A DNA stretch of 64,000 nt, from positions 1 to 64,000 of the forward strand of contig NZ_CAMPHV010000010.1 of the NCBI RefSeq assembly GCF_946886105.1. The letters run 5' to 3'. Position 1 is the first letter of the stretch, and every line of letters begins with the position of its first letter. A program made the position numbers and the translations under genes. The DNA comes from an uncultured Pseudomonas sp. (GTDB lineage: Bacteria > Pseudomonadota > Gammaproteobacteria > Pseudomonadales > Pseudomonadaceae). Positions 56,718 through 63,872 of this stretch are shown one piece after another. Under the pieces are notes generated by a model. The model was not told where the DNA came from, did not search any database, and saw nothing but the letters and a program-made list of their open reading frames with translations.

Positions 56718-57374
56718 ATGAGATTCATTCTGGCGGCCTGCGCCGTCTTGTTCGCCCTGATTGCCTTGGGCAATTACCGCTACGTGCAGAGCATCAGCCA
56801 TCGCTATGACTTGGCGCGTCCAGAGATCGAGCAGGCTCTGTTCGAGGGGCTGGTCGCACAGGATGAGCTTCTGCGCCAGCGCGTGCTCAGCCTGCGTATC
56901 GTGCCGGGTCAAGACCCACAGCTGCTGGGGCTGCAGTTTGAGGTGCGGCTGGTCGGGCAGGCCGGGACCGCAACCGTTTTTCTGGATATGGATGCGGCCA
57001 TCCGCCAACGCCATCTGCTGCTGCGTCGGCCCTGCCTGAGAAGCGCGACCCACAGTATGACCACCACCGGCACAGACGCCGTATCGGTGAAGCATCTGCT
57101 GCTGCAGACCCTTGACCGTTTAGTTGAGACGCCCCTCGGCGCCGCCCTGCCTCAAACCGTGCGTGAGCAACCTAGCGCCTACGGTCAGGCCCGTCCGGTC
57201 ACTCGGGTAGAGGTGGCAGGCGACGCCCTGACGCTGACCCTGGGCTTGCTCGAAAGCCGCGCCGCCGAACAGGCCCGCTGGATGAAAGTTCCCGACCCGA
57301 GAAGCCCCGGATGTTCGGCTCGTCCCGACGGGCTCTGGAGTCGCTGGTGGAATCAATGGAGTCCGAAGCAATGA
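56718..57374 (+). CDS. Hypothetical protein with N-terminal membrane anchor
   Basis: This 218-residue protein starts with a hydrophobic segment (MRFILAACAVLFALIALGNYRYV, residues 1-23) that may be a signal anchor. The rest is soluble: a helical stretch (YDLARPEIEQALFEGLVAQDELLRQRVLSLRIVP) and a beta-rich stretch (LQFEVRLVGQAGTATVFLDMDAAIRQRHLLL). The C-terminus is Trp-rich (PDGLWSRWWNQWSPKQ). I do not recognise the family, and no catalytic motif is visible. It pairs with the preceding small membrane protein gene. Confidence 0.6.
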   Translation: MRFILAACAVLFALIALGNYRYVQSISHRYDLARPEIEQALFEGLVAQDELLRQRVLSLRIVPGQDPQLLGLQFEVRLVGQAGTATVFLDMDAAIRQRHLLLRRPCLRSATHSMTTTGTDAVSVKHLLLQTLDRLVETPLGAALPQTVREQPSAYGQARPVTRVEVAGDALTLTLGLLESRAAEQARWMKVPDPRSPGCSARPDGLWSRWWNQWSPKQ

Positions 57375-57466
57375 GGCCGGCCAGGGCCATTGATTTTGGC
57401 TCTGTAGCCGTTAACTGTTGCAGGGCATCCGGGGAGGAGTGGCACTGGTTGCAGAAGCGACAATGG

Positions 57467-57526
57467 GTAGGGCGCCGTACGCACCAAGAATCTGCGCTGG
57501 CGTTGGTGCGCACGGCGCAACCCTAC
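57467..57526. repeat. Palindromic intergenic repeat (GTAGGGCGCCGT / CCCTAC family)
   Basis: The left end GTAGGGCGCCGTACGCACCAA is inverted on the right as TTGGTGCGCACGGCGCAACCCTAC. It is related to the block between ureB and ureC. It sits in the 57375-57566 gap between convergent genes and may act on both 3' ends. Confidence 0.75.
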
Positions 57527-57566
57527 GAAATCAGGCTCCTAGGCTGCCGCTCACAAACCCAGCCCA

Positions 57567-58340
57567 TCACTCCAGCCCATACTTGACCTTGAGCGCGCGA
57601 ACCGCCTTGTGCTCGCGGGCCAGAAAGTTATCGAAGCGGCGGATCAGTTGCGGGTGTTGAATGCTCGACAGGTAGTAGTGGCTGTCCTGCAGGGGTAGCA
57701 GGCGCGGTTCTATCACCAGGCTGTCGGGTTGCCCTTTCAGGTGGTAGTGCGCCACCTGTTGCGCCATGTTGGCGGCGTCGATATAGCCGGATAGGGTCAT
57801 GTGGATCAGCCCCTGCGGGTTCGGCGAATGCTTGATCTGTACTTGTCCGGCCGCGATCTGTTCCTGGAATTTCCAAGGTGTGAAGCCGCGGATGAAACCG
57901 AGGGTGCGGTAGTTCTGCAGCGGCTCGCCGAGCCGTTCCGGTCGCACCAGCATGGCATCCTGAAACACCAGCAGCGGTTTGGAATAGGCAATGGTCAATT
58001 GACGTTTTTCCGCCACCTCCCAGCGCGGGTTGTCGGGGAAGATCAGGTCGAGCCGGCCGGCGCGGAATTCATGGCTGAGGCGGCGCACCGGCAGCGGCAC
58101 GTAAGTGAGGTGGATGCGTTCGTGGCTGGCGAATAGGTCGAGCAGGTCGCGCGCATAGCCGCGATAAAGATAGTCCGGCGGCGCGGCGGAAAAGATCGGG
58201 TAGTAATCGACATCCTCCACGCCGACGCGGTAGTTCGGCGGGCTCTCGGCTGCCCAGGCCTGGCCCGTCAGCAGCGCGTACAAGAGCAGCGCGCAGCAGC
58301 GGATTCTCCGGTAGCGAGGCGTTATGGGGCGCGTCAGCAC
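57567..58340 (-). CDS. Periplasmic substrate-binding protein (SBP_bac_3-like)
   Basis: This exported protein has about 257 residues. The start is uncertain: GTG at 58340 gives VLTRPITPRYRRIRCCALLLYALLTGQAWAAESP with a plausible signal peptide; the frame runs open to 58421. The mature part reads NYRVGVEDVDYYPIFSAAPPDYLYRGYARDLLDLFASHE (abridged), LPVRRLSHEFRAGRLDLIFPDNPRW and RGFTPWKFQEQI. It ends VRALKVKYGLE. It is a clear paralogue of the gene at 62842-63579 (VGVE..YYP, GYARDLLDLF/GFARDVLDAF, PLPV.RL, FPDN/YPDN, RGFTPW, KYGL). No transporter genes are adjacent; ligand unknown. Confidence 0.78.
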   Translation of the reverse strand: MLTRPITPRYRRIRCCALLLYALLTGQAWAAESPPNYRVGVEDVDYYPIFSAAPPDYLYRGYARDLLDLFASHERIHLTYVPLPVRRLSHEFRAGRLDLIFPDNPRWEVAEKRQLTIAYSKPLLVFQDAMLVRPERLGEPLQNYRTLGFIRGFTPWKFQEQIAAGQVQIKHSPNPQGLIHMTLSGYIDAANMAQQVAHYHLKGQPDSLVIEPRLLPLQDSHYYLSSIQHPQLIRRFDNFLAREHKAVRALKVKYGLE

Positions 58341-58485
58341 ATCAGGCGCTCTGTAGCTGCGCGTGCAAATCCAGGGGCCGCTGGCGTTTCTTCGGGCGCC
58401 GAGCAGGGGAGGCTGGAGCAAAGCAGGGGGTTATTCACTGACAAGAGGTGCTCGCTAGGGACGGATGCGGGACTCATGAAGGCTA

Positions 58486-58749
58486 GGGTCTATTGCCGTT
58501 TCAGCGCAAGCCGCGTTGCCGCGAAAAATCTCGCCAGGCTAGGCGTAGGACGCAGGTAATGGTTGTTCCCTTGCCAAGTCCTACAACAACGCATGGCGAG
58601 ATTTTCCGCGCAACCCGAAGGGCCGGGCCTGTTTTAGCGCGATACTGCGTTTCTCGACGCTCATTTGGAACAACCAAACTTCGCGTCTCGTGCCTTGCCT
58701 CGCGCTAAAACAGGCTCCGGCGCGGTCGCGATGAAACGGCAACAGACCC
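58486..58749. mobile_element. 264-bp MITE-like element with 17-bp inverted repeats and TA flanks
   Basis: The ends are GGGTCTATTGCCGTTTC (58486-58502) and the inverted copy GAAACGGCAACAGACCC (58733-58749), with one mismatch. TA occurs directly outside both ends (58484-58485 and 58750-58751), as with Tc1/mariner-IS630-type insertions. Internal inverted pairs (AAATCTCGCCA/TGGCGAGATTT, GGTTGTTCC/GGAACAACC and GCCTGTTTTAGCGCG/CGCGCTAAAACAGGC) would fold it end to end. It carries no transposase gene. It accounts for about half of the 58341-58947 gap; the rest (58750-58947) shows no clear feature. Confidence 0.82.
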
Positions 58750-58947
58750 TAGCAAAGGCGAGGACATACAGCCTAGCCAGATCAAGCGCATTTACGCAAA
58801 GGCGACCCCGGGTTGGCCGCCTGTCTCGCCCAGGCGTTTCCACCGGCACAGGTCGCAACTCGATTGCCGGCCATTAATTTGCCATGACGAAATTTTCACA
58901 TCCTGGCTGGCATAACGAGGCGGTCATTCAGTTGTCATGAGGTCGCC

Positions 58948-60717
58948 ATGTCGGCACTAGGGCTAAACCCGCAGCGCAAGGGCGTTGATTGGGCCGGTTT
59001 GGGTTGGGCGTTTTTGTTTTTCTGGTATTTCTCCGGCGTCACCCAATTGCTTATCCAGTTGACCGGCACCGCCGGCTTTTCCGGCTTTCGTCAGGCGTTT
59101 CTGGCTAGCGCGCTGTGGCTGGTGCCTTTGTTGCTGTTCCCGGCGCGTGCTCGGCAGTTGGCGGCGATCATCGGCATACCCCTGTGGCTGTGCTCCTTGA
59201 GCGCCTTTGGCTATTTTCTGGTGTACGGCCAGGAGTTCTCGCAGAGCGTGATTTTCATCATGTTCGAGTCGAATCTGGCGGAGAGCAGCGAGTATCTGGT
59301 GCAGTACTTCGCCTGGTGGATGCCGCTGGCCTTCTTCGCCTACGGCCTGGGTGGTTGGCTGTTGTGGCGCAAGGTGCGTCCGGTGTATCTGGCGCGGCCC
59401 GCGGGGTTGCTGGCGGCGGCGCTGGCGTTGTTCGTGTCGCTGGGGTATCCGGCGCTGCGCCAGTTCAGCAAGAACGATACCTGGCAGGCGGGCCTGGATG
59501 ACTTCGCTCAGCGCATCGAGGCGGCCACGCCTTGGCAATTGTTGGTGGGCTACAAGAACTACCGCCAGCAACTGAGCAATATGCAGGCCTTGCTGGCGGA
59601 AAATGCCAGCATCCCGCCGTTGGGCAATTTGCGCGATACCCAGGCCGGGCAGCCGGCCACACTGGTGCTGGTGATCGGCGAGTCGACCAATCGACAGCGC
59701 ATGAGCCTGTACGGCTACCCGCGCCAGACCACCCCGGAGCTGGATCAACTGCGCGAGCAGTTGCAGGTATTCGACTCGGTCGTCACGCCGCGCCCATACA
59801 CCATCGAGGCGCTGCAACAGGTGCTGACCTTCGCCGATCAGGAACATCCGGAACGCTTTCTCACCACGCCCTCGCTGATCAACCTGATGAAGCAGGCGGG
59901 TTACCGGACCTACTGGATCACCAACCAGCAGACCATGACCAAGCGCAACACCATGCTCACGACCTTTTCCGAGCAGGCAGACGAGCAGTTCTACCTGAAT
60001 AACAACCGTGAGCAGAATGCCCGTCAGTACGATGGCGACGTGCTGGCGCCTTTTGCAAAGGTGTTGGCCGACGTGGCGCCGCGCAAGTTCATCGTGGTGC
60101 ACCTGCTGGGTACCCATATGAGCTATCAATATCGTTATCCGCCGGAGTTCGAGCGCTTCACCGATCGCAGCGGCGTGCCGGCCAACGTCACCGACGCGCA
60201 ATTGCCGACCTACAACAGCTACGACAACGCGGTGCTGTACAACGACCATGTGGTGGCCAGCCTGATCAAAGATTTGCGCGCGCAAGATGACAATAGTTTT
60301 CTGCTGTACCTCGCCGATCACGGCGAGGCGGTGTTCGATGCGCCCAAGCCCGAGGTGCTGGGGCGCAACGAAGCCGCACCGACCAGCCCGATGTATACCG
60401 TGCCCTTTATCCTGTGGAACTCGCAGCGTTGGCAGGCGCATAGTTCGCGCGACTTCAGCGCCGCGCTGTCACGGCCTTACAGTTCGTCGCATTTCATCCA
60501 TACCTGGGCCGATCTGGCCGGGTTGCGCTTCGACGAGTACGACGCGCAGAAGAGTCTGGTCAGCGCCGAGTTCCGCCCGCGGCCGCTGCTGATCGGCAAT
60601 CCGGAACAGCCGAAGAACTTGATCGACTTCAGCCTGATCAAGCCCAAGCGGGTCGAGGTCGCCGCCGATCTGGTGCAACAGAGCCCGGGCCAGCCGCAGG
60701 CGACGCCGGCGCTGTAA
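58948..60717 (+). CDS. cptA: Phosphoethanolamine transferase CptA (EptC type)
   Basis: This 589-residue inner-membrane enzyme transfers phosphoethanolamine from phosphatidylethanolamine to the LPS core. It has five N-terminal membrane segments (residues about 15-185), including SLSAFGYFLVYGQEFSQSVIFIMFESNLAESSEYLVQYF (abridged), followed by a periplasmic sulfatase-fold domain. The nucleophile threonine is in VIGESTNRQRMSLYGYPRQTTPEL, and metal ligands are in VVHLLGTHMSYQYRYP and LYLADHGEAVFDAP. The order and wording match E. coli CptA (577 residues) closely. It stands alone just upstream of the candidate type III effector. Modification of this kind can reduce binding of cationic peptides. ATG at 58948. 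Confidence 0.92.
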   Translation: MSALGLNPQRKGVDWAGLGWAFLFFWYFSGVTQLLIQLTGTAGFSGFRQAFLASALWLVPLLLFPARARQLAAIIGIPLWLCSLSAFGYFLVYGQEFSQSVIFIMFESNLAESSEYLVQYFAWWMPLAFFAYGLGGWLLWRKVRPVYLARPAGLLAAALALFVSLGYPALRQFSKNDTWQAGLDDFAQRIEAATPWQLLVGYKNYRQQLSNMQALLAENASIPPLGNLRDTQAGQPATLVLVIGESTNRQRMSLYGYPRQTTPELDQLREQLQVFDSVVTPRPYTIEALQQVLTFADQEHPERFLTTPSLINLMKQAGYRTYWITNQQTMTKRNTMLTTFSEQADEQFYLNNNREQNARQYDGDVLAPFAKVLADVAPRKFIVVHLLGTHMSYQYRYPPEFERFTDRSGVPANVTDAQLPTYNSYDNAVLYNDHVVASLIKDLRAQDDNSFLLYLADHGEAVFDAPKPEVLGRNEAAPTSPMYTVPFILWNSQRWQAHSSRDFSAALSRPYSSSHFIHTWADLAGLRFDEYDAQKSLVSAEFRPRPLLIGNPEQPKNLIDFSLIKPKRVEVAADLVQQSPGQPQATPAL

Positions 60718-60744
60718 ACCGGCAGTGCGTTTCGCGTGGCGAAT

Positions 60745-60772
60745 GGAACCCCTGACAAGCCGCGGCCACTCA
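60745..60772 (+). promoter_or_regulatory. hrp box (HrpL-dependent promoter)
   Basis: GGAACC at 60745-60750 and CCACTCA at 60766-60772 are separated by exactly 15 bases. This is a perfect match to the HrpL ECF-sigma consensus GGAACC-N15/16-CCACNNA. It points towards the gene starting at 60823, 50 bases downstream. HrpL promoters drive the Hrp type III secretion genes and effectors in Pseudomonas and related plant-associated bacteria. Confidence 0.85.
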
Positions 60773-60822
60773 TCGATCACCGGAGCCCGTTCACGGCTCG
60801 TTGAGTCGATAGGTGGCTGATC

Positions 60823-62142
60823 ATGATAAAAAACGACCCTCAACTTTCTTTTTCCAGCGTCGATGCGCTCAAGCATTCGTCCGTCGATTTCAAAGCACTG
60901 GGACGCAGTGGAAAACTGAACGTGGATGGCGTGAGTTATCGCGTGCAAATGTCTGTCGATGGCGAGTTCAAGGTGCAGCGTGAGGGCCGCTCGTCTGTTT
61001 CGCCCGGGCGTTTCTTCAAGGCCGCCGGCGAGATGTTCAGCCATCGGCTGAACGATGGGGCTATGTCGTCACGTAGCGCGCGTATTGCCGACGTCTTGAA
61101 CACCAAGGCCTGGCAGGCACCTGCCCGCGCGCCGGCGAATGCCAACCCTGCCCGGGGCCATCCGATGGCCAACCAGGTCGAGCCGGCCCAGGTCCGGCAG
61201 CCTTCCAGCCAAGCTTTGCGGGGCAATATCCTTAAACAGATCGAACATCTTCCCCGCTCGAACTGGGAAGGGCCGATAAAGGCGCTTGAACGACTGGATG
61301 CGAAAGCCGCGACACTACCTCCAGCGCACATGCAGCAGTTGCTCGGGCAGTTGAATTCGATCATGGGGATTGGCGATTCCCGCACCCGTAATGCCCGCCT
61401 GGAGCAGTTCACGGCGTCGCTGGGGGCCAAAGCGCCCCAGGGGCGGGAGCAGACCGGTCGACCCCAAAGCCGAACCGAAGCCCCGGCCGCGAGACCGCAG
61501 CCGGTCCAGGGCCGGCCGGCCCAGAGCGGCGGCCGGGTCTTTGCGCAACCCTCGCCTGCGGGTTCGGCGCAGCGGCCTTTGACCCCGGAACATTTCATGC
61601 GCGAAGAGCGCGCACGTGCGGACTATTACAACGAGCGGCCGAGCGAGCGCAGGGCCGAGCAAGAGTACTCCCGGTATATGCAACGGCTTTCGCAGCAGCC
61701 GGGCACGGGGGCGGGTTCACGGGTGGAGAGCAGGCCGCAGGTTCCTCATCAGTCGTCAGGCGCTTCGCCACGCACCCAAATGGAAGCCAGGATTCCGCAG
61801 CGTACCCTCGAGGATTTCAATCGCGATGAAGAGGCCCGTGCCAGTTACCACGGGGAGGAGCCCAACTATGACGACGCACGTCGGGCGTTCGACGCGCAGC
61901 AGGGTTCGAGTGCTGGGCGGCGCAAGCCGTCGTCGCGGGCTGAGTCACCCTCGGTAACCCCAGCGAGCACTGCTTCGACACGCCCTGCTGCGGCCAGTGA
62001 GCAGATTAAGGAACTGAGCCTGCGCGACTTCGAGCGAGACGAGGAAGATCGGGCCAGTTATCACAACGAGCAGCCGGATTACCAGAGTGCCCAGCGCGCC
62101 TTCGAGAGCTACCAGGCTCGGCTCAAGGAAGGTTCCCGTTAG
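60823..62142 (+). CDS. Candidate type III effector with three ~35-residue C-terminal repeats; family not recognised
   Basis: This hydrophilic 439-residue protein has no signal peptide or membrane segment. The N-terminal 60 residues are Ser-rich and polar, ending in a short beta segment (GKLNVDGVSYRVQMSVDGEFKVQREG, residues about 31-56) that could bind a chaperone. A Pro/Ala linker, a small helical region (about 133-202, ILKQIEHLPRSNWEGPIKALERLDAKAATLPPAHMQQLLGQL abridged) and more Pro/Ser/Gln-rich linker follow. Three copies of one unit lie at 253-289, 329-360 and 398-434, with core DF-x-R-D-E-E-x-R-A-S-Y-H-x-E-x-P-x-Y-x-x-A-x-R-A-F. No enzyme motif is seen. The perfect hrp box upstream and CesT-like partner downstream are the reasons for the effector call. 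Confidence 0.7.
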   Translation: MIKNDPQLSFSSVDALKHSSVDFKALGRSGKLNVDGVSYRVQMSVDGEFKVQREGRSSVSPGRFFKAAGEMFSHRLNDGAMSSRSARIADVLNTKAWQAPARAPANANPARGHPMANQVEPAQVRQPSSQALRGNILKQIEHLPRSNWEGPIKALERLDAKAATLPPAHMQQLLGQLNSIMGIGDSRTRNARLEQFTASLGAKAPQGREQTGRPQSRTEAPAARPQPVQGRPAQSGGRVFAQPSPAGSAQRPLTPEHFMREERARADYYNERPSERRAEQEYSRYMQRLSQQPGTGAGSRVESRPQVPHQSSGASPRTQMEARIPQRTLEDFNRDEEARASYHGEEPNYDDARRAFDAQQGSSAGRRKPSSRAESPSVTPASTASTRPAAASEQIKELSLRDFERDEEDRASYHNEQPDYQSAQRAFESYQARLKEGSR

Positions 62143-62208
62143 CGGTGAGCGACAACATTTCTTCGACTACCGCTCGATACTCGCGGCACCTGCCGGCAAG
62201 GAACGATC

Positions 62209-62601
62209 ATGAATGACCTGTTTATCAAAAACCTGTTCGCCGATGTGATGAAGAGAATGCAGCTGGATACCGAGGGGCTGCCGGCAAGCCATGAGTACTC
62301 GTTGATGATCGATGAACAATATCCCGTGCTGCTGCGCTATGACGCGCCCACCGAGAGGGTCATGCTGATCGGCTCGCTGGATACGCAGGCGGCTCAGGAT
62401 CCCGGCGCGCTACGCACGCGTATCCTGCGCGCGGGCCTCAATCCGCTGCGCACCGGTGGCCCCGGCGTGGGCCTCGATGAAGAGTCGGGCTTGTACTTTT
62501 CCTATGTCACATTGTCCCGCATGAGTGCGAGCGCCGATTCGATATGCAGGGAGATGATCGCGCTGGTGGAGTGGGGGAAGAAATTGGTGGCAGGGCAATA
62601 G
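62209..62601 (+). CDS. CesT/Tir-type type III secretion chaperone-like protein
   Basis: This 130-residue, mildly acidic protein starts MNDLFIKNLFADVMKRMQLDTEGLPASHEYSLMIDEQYPVLLRYDAPTERVMLIGSLD (abridged). A helix followed by strands, then GPGVGLDEESGLYFSYVTLSRMSASADSICREMIALVEWGKKL with a C-terminal helix, is the alpha-beta-alpha layout of CesT-family class I chaperones such as SpcS. These bind the N-terminal region of one effector in the cytoplasm and guide it to the secretion ATPase. AAGGAACG precedes the ATG at 62209. It follows the effector gene by 66 bases in the same orientation; chaperone genes often precede their effector, so the order is unusual. No enzyme motif is visible. Confidence 0.68.
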   Translation: MNDLFIKNLFADVMKRMQLDTEGLPASHEYSLMIDEQYPVLLRYDAPTERVMLIGSLDTQAAQDPGALRTRILRAGLNPLRTGGPGVGLDEESGLYFSYVTLSRMSASADSICREMIALVEWGKKLVAGQ

Positions 62602-62603
62602 CC

Positions 62604-62629
62604 GGCCGTTGAAAACTACCTGCGTTGGC
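62604..62629. mobile_element. Degraded solo end of the MITE seen at 2170-2337
   Basis: GGCCGTTGAAAACTACCTGC followed by GTTGGC matches the outer 30 bases of the 2170-2337 element's right end (read on its minus strand), with one A missing from the A-run. No second end is found nearby. It begins 2 bases after the stop codon of the chaperone-like gene, so it marks a past insertion or deletion at this point. Confidence 0.7.
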
Positions 62630-62670
62630 CCTCTTGCTAAAAGAGAGGGTCGGTTCGCGAAGCGGACGCC

Positions 62671-62841
62671 ATGAGTCGAAGCCTGTCGCATATCTTCGCG
62701 CCGTTCGCGCACGCGCAGGATGGCGATAACCATACAGGGTCGGGTATTGGCCTCGTCGCGATGCGGGAATTGGTCATGGCCCATGCTGGGGAGGTGCTCG
62801 CAAGCCGCGCGGATATTGGACGGGGCCTTGGCGGCCGTCTG
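62671..62841 (+). pseudogene. Remnant of a sensor histidine kinase ATPase domain
   Basis: The frame reads LSHIFAPFAHAQDGDNHTGSGIGLVAMRELVMAHAGEVLASRADIGRGLGGRLLLQ. This resembles the last part of an HATPase_c domain: the F-box-like IFEPF, the G2 box GxGIGLxxxRELVxAHGG, and the closing strand. Nothing of the HisKA domain or the N-box precedes it, and the sequence ends where the convergent binding-protein gene begins. I read it as a 3' fragment of a lost kinase gene, not a working gene. Confidence 0.6.
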
Positions 62842-63579
62842 TTATTGCAGGCCGTATTTGGCTTTCATCGCCCGGACTTCAGCGGCGTTGCTGCGCAGGA
62901 AATCGTTGAAGGCGTCGAGCACCGCCGGGTGGCGGATGCTCGATAGCTTGTAGGCGCCACGGGTATGCGGCAGGGTCTCGTCGAATACCAGGGCGCCGGG
63001 CTGGTCCAGCACTTTGTCCAGTTGGTAGCGGCCCACATCGATATTCATGTAGACGCCATCCACCCTGCGACTGATGCCTTGCAGCAAGGACTGTTTGAAG
63101 GTGGTGACCTCGATCACCCGGAGTTTTCCCCGTGCGATGGCATCCAGGTAGTCCCAGGGGGTAAAGCCGCGCACGGTGCCCAGGTTGTTCAGGTGCTCGG
63201 CGCCTTTTCCGCGGTTTGTCGGCAGCAGCAATACGCCGTCGATATAGCTCGCCACCGGGGCGGAATAGTGGACGTTCAGGCCCTGCCGTTTGCTCGCTTG
63301 CCAATTGGCGTTGTCCGGGTATTTGAAGTCCAGCTCGCCGGCAAAAAAGCTTTTGTAGAGACGCGCCACCGGCAGCGGCCGATAGTCGAAACGGTAGCCT
63401 TGGCTATGGGCGAAGGCATCCAGCACGTCGCGGGCGAAACCGCTGAACTCGCCGTCCGCATTGCTGTAATGCGGGTAATAATTCAGCGCTTCCACCCCGA
63501 CCACGTAGGTGGGGCCGGCCGATGCCTGATTCCAGGCCGTCGACATCAGCACAGCAGCGATGAATAGGCGTCTCATCAT
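62842..63579 (-). CDS. Periplasmic substrate-binding protein (SBP_bac_3-like), paralogue of 57567-58340
   Basis: This 245-residue exported protein starts at ATG 63579 (MMRRLFIAAVLMSTAWNQASA signal peptide), then GPTYVVGVEALNYYPHYSNADGEFSGFARDVLDAFAHSQGY (abridged), PLPVARLYKSFFAGELDFKYPDNANW, RGFTPWDYLDAIARG and the C-terminal EVRAMKAKYGLQ. It is clearly paralogous to the protein encoded at 57567-58340. No ABC transporter or sensor gene is adjacent. The ligand is unknown. The 293-base gap to the next gene (63580-63872) shows no recognised promoter or repeat. Confidence 0.82.
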   Translation of the reverse strand: MMRRLFIAAVLMSTAWNQASAGPTYVVGVEALNYYPHYSNADGEFSGFARDVLDAFAHSQGYRFDYRPLPVARLYKSFFAGELDFKYPDNANWQASKRQGLNVHYSAPVASYIDGVLLLPTNRGKGAEHLNNLGTVRGFTPWDYLDAIARGKLRVIEVTTFKQSLLQGISRRVDGVYMNIDVGRYQLDKVLDQPGALVFDETLPHTRGAYKLSSIRHPAVLDAFNDFLRSNAAEVRAMKAKYGLQ

Positions 63580-63872
63580 CTCTTCCCGGCGATTTTTCTT
63601 ACCCCTTCAGCGTAGAAGAGATTGTGCGCCGGTGGCGTCGATGTAAGCCTCTGGCGCAAGGCACTGGGCGGTCCCAGATGCCGAGTGTGCCTGTCGTTCG
63701 GCTTTGGCCGGATGAGGTCCGCTCATCTTTTTCGAGGAACTCTCCCTTGTCGAATGGCCTCGCAATTTAGTGAGCGTTCAAGCCGATTCACACAATCGTC
63801 TCTGAGCTTGTGCGTCCGTTGGCTGGCTGCCCCGTTGCAGCCGTGTTGGATATTCAGAGAGGAGAGATACCG

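Noticed and set aside
58963..60441. 492-residue open frame opposite cptA
   Set aside because: Antisense shadow of a gene with convincing similarity to CptA.
60936..61598. 220-residue minus-strand frame opposite the effector candidate
   Set aside because: The plus strand has the hrp box, internal protein repeats and a matching partner gene; the minus frame has none.
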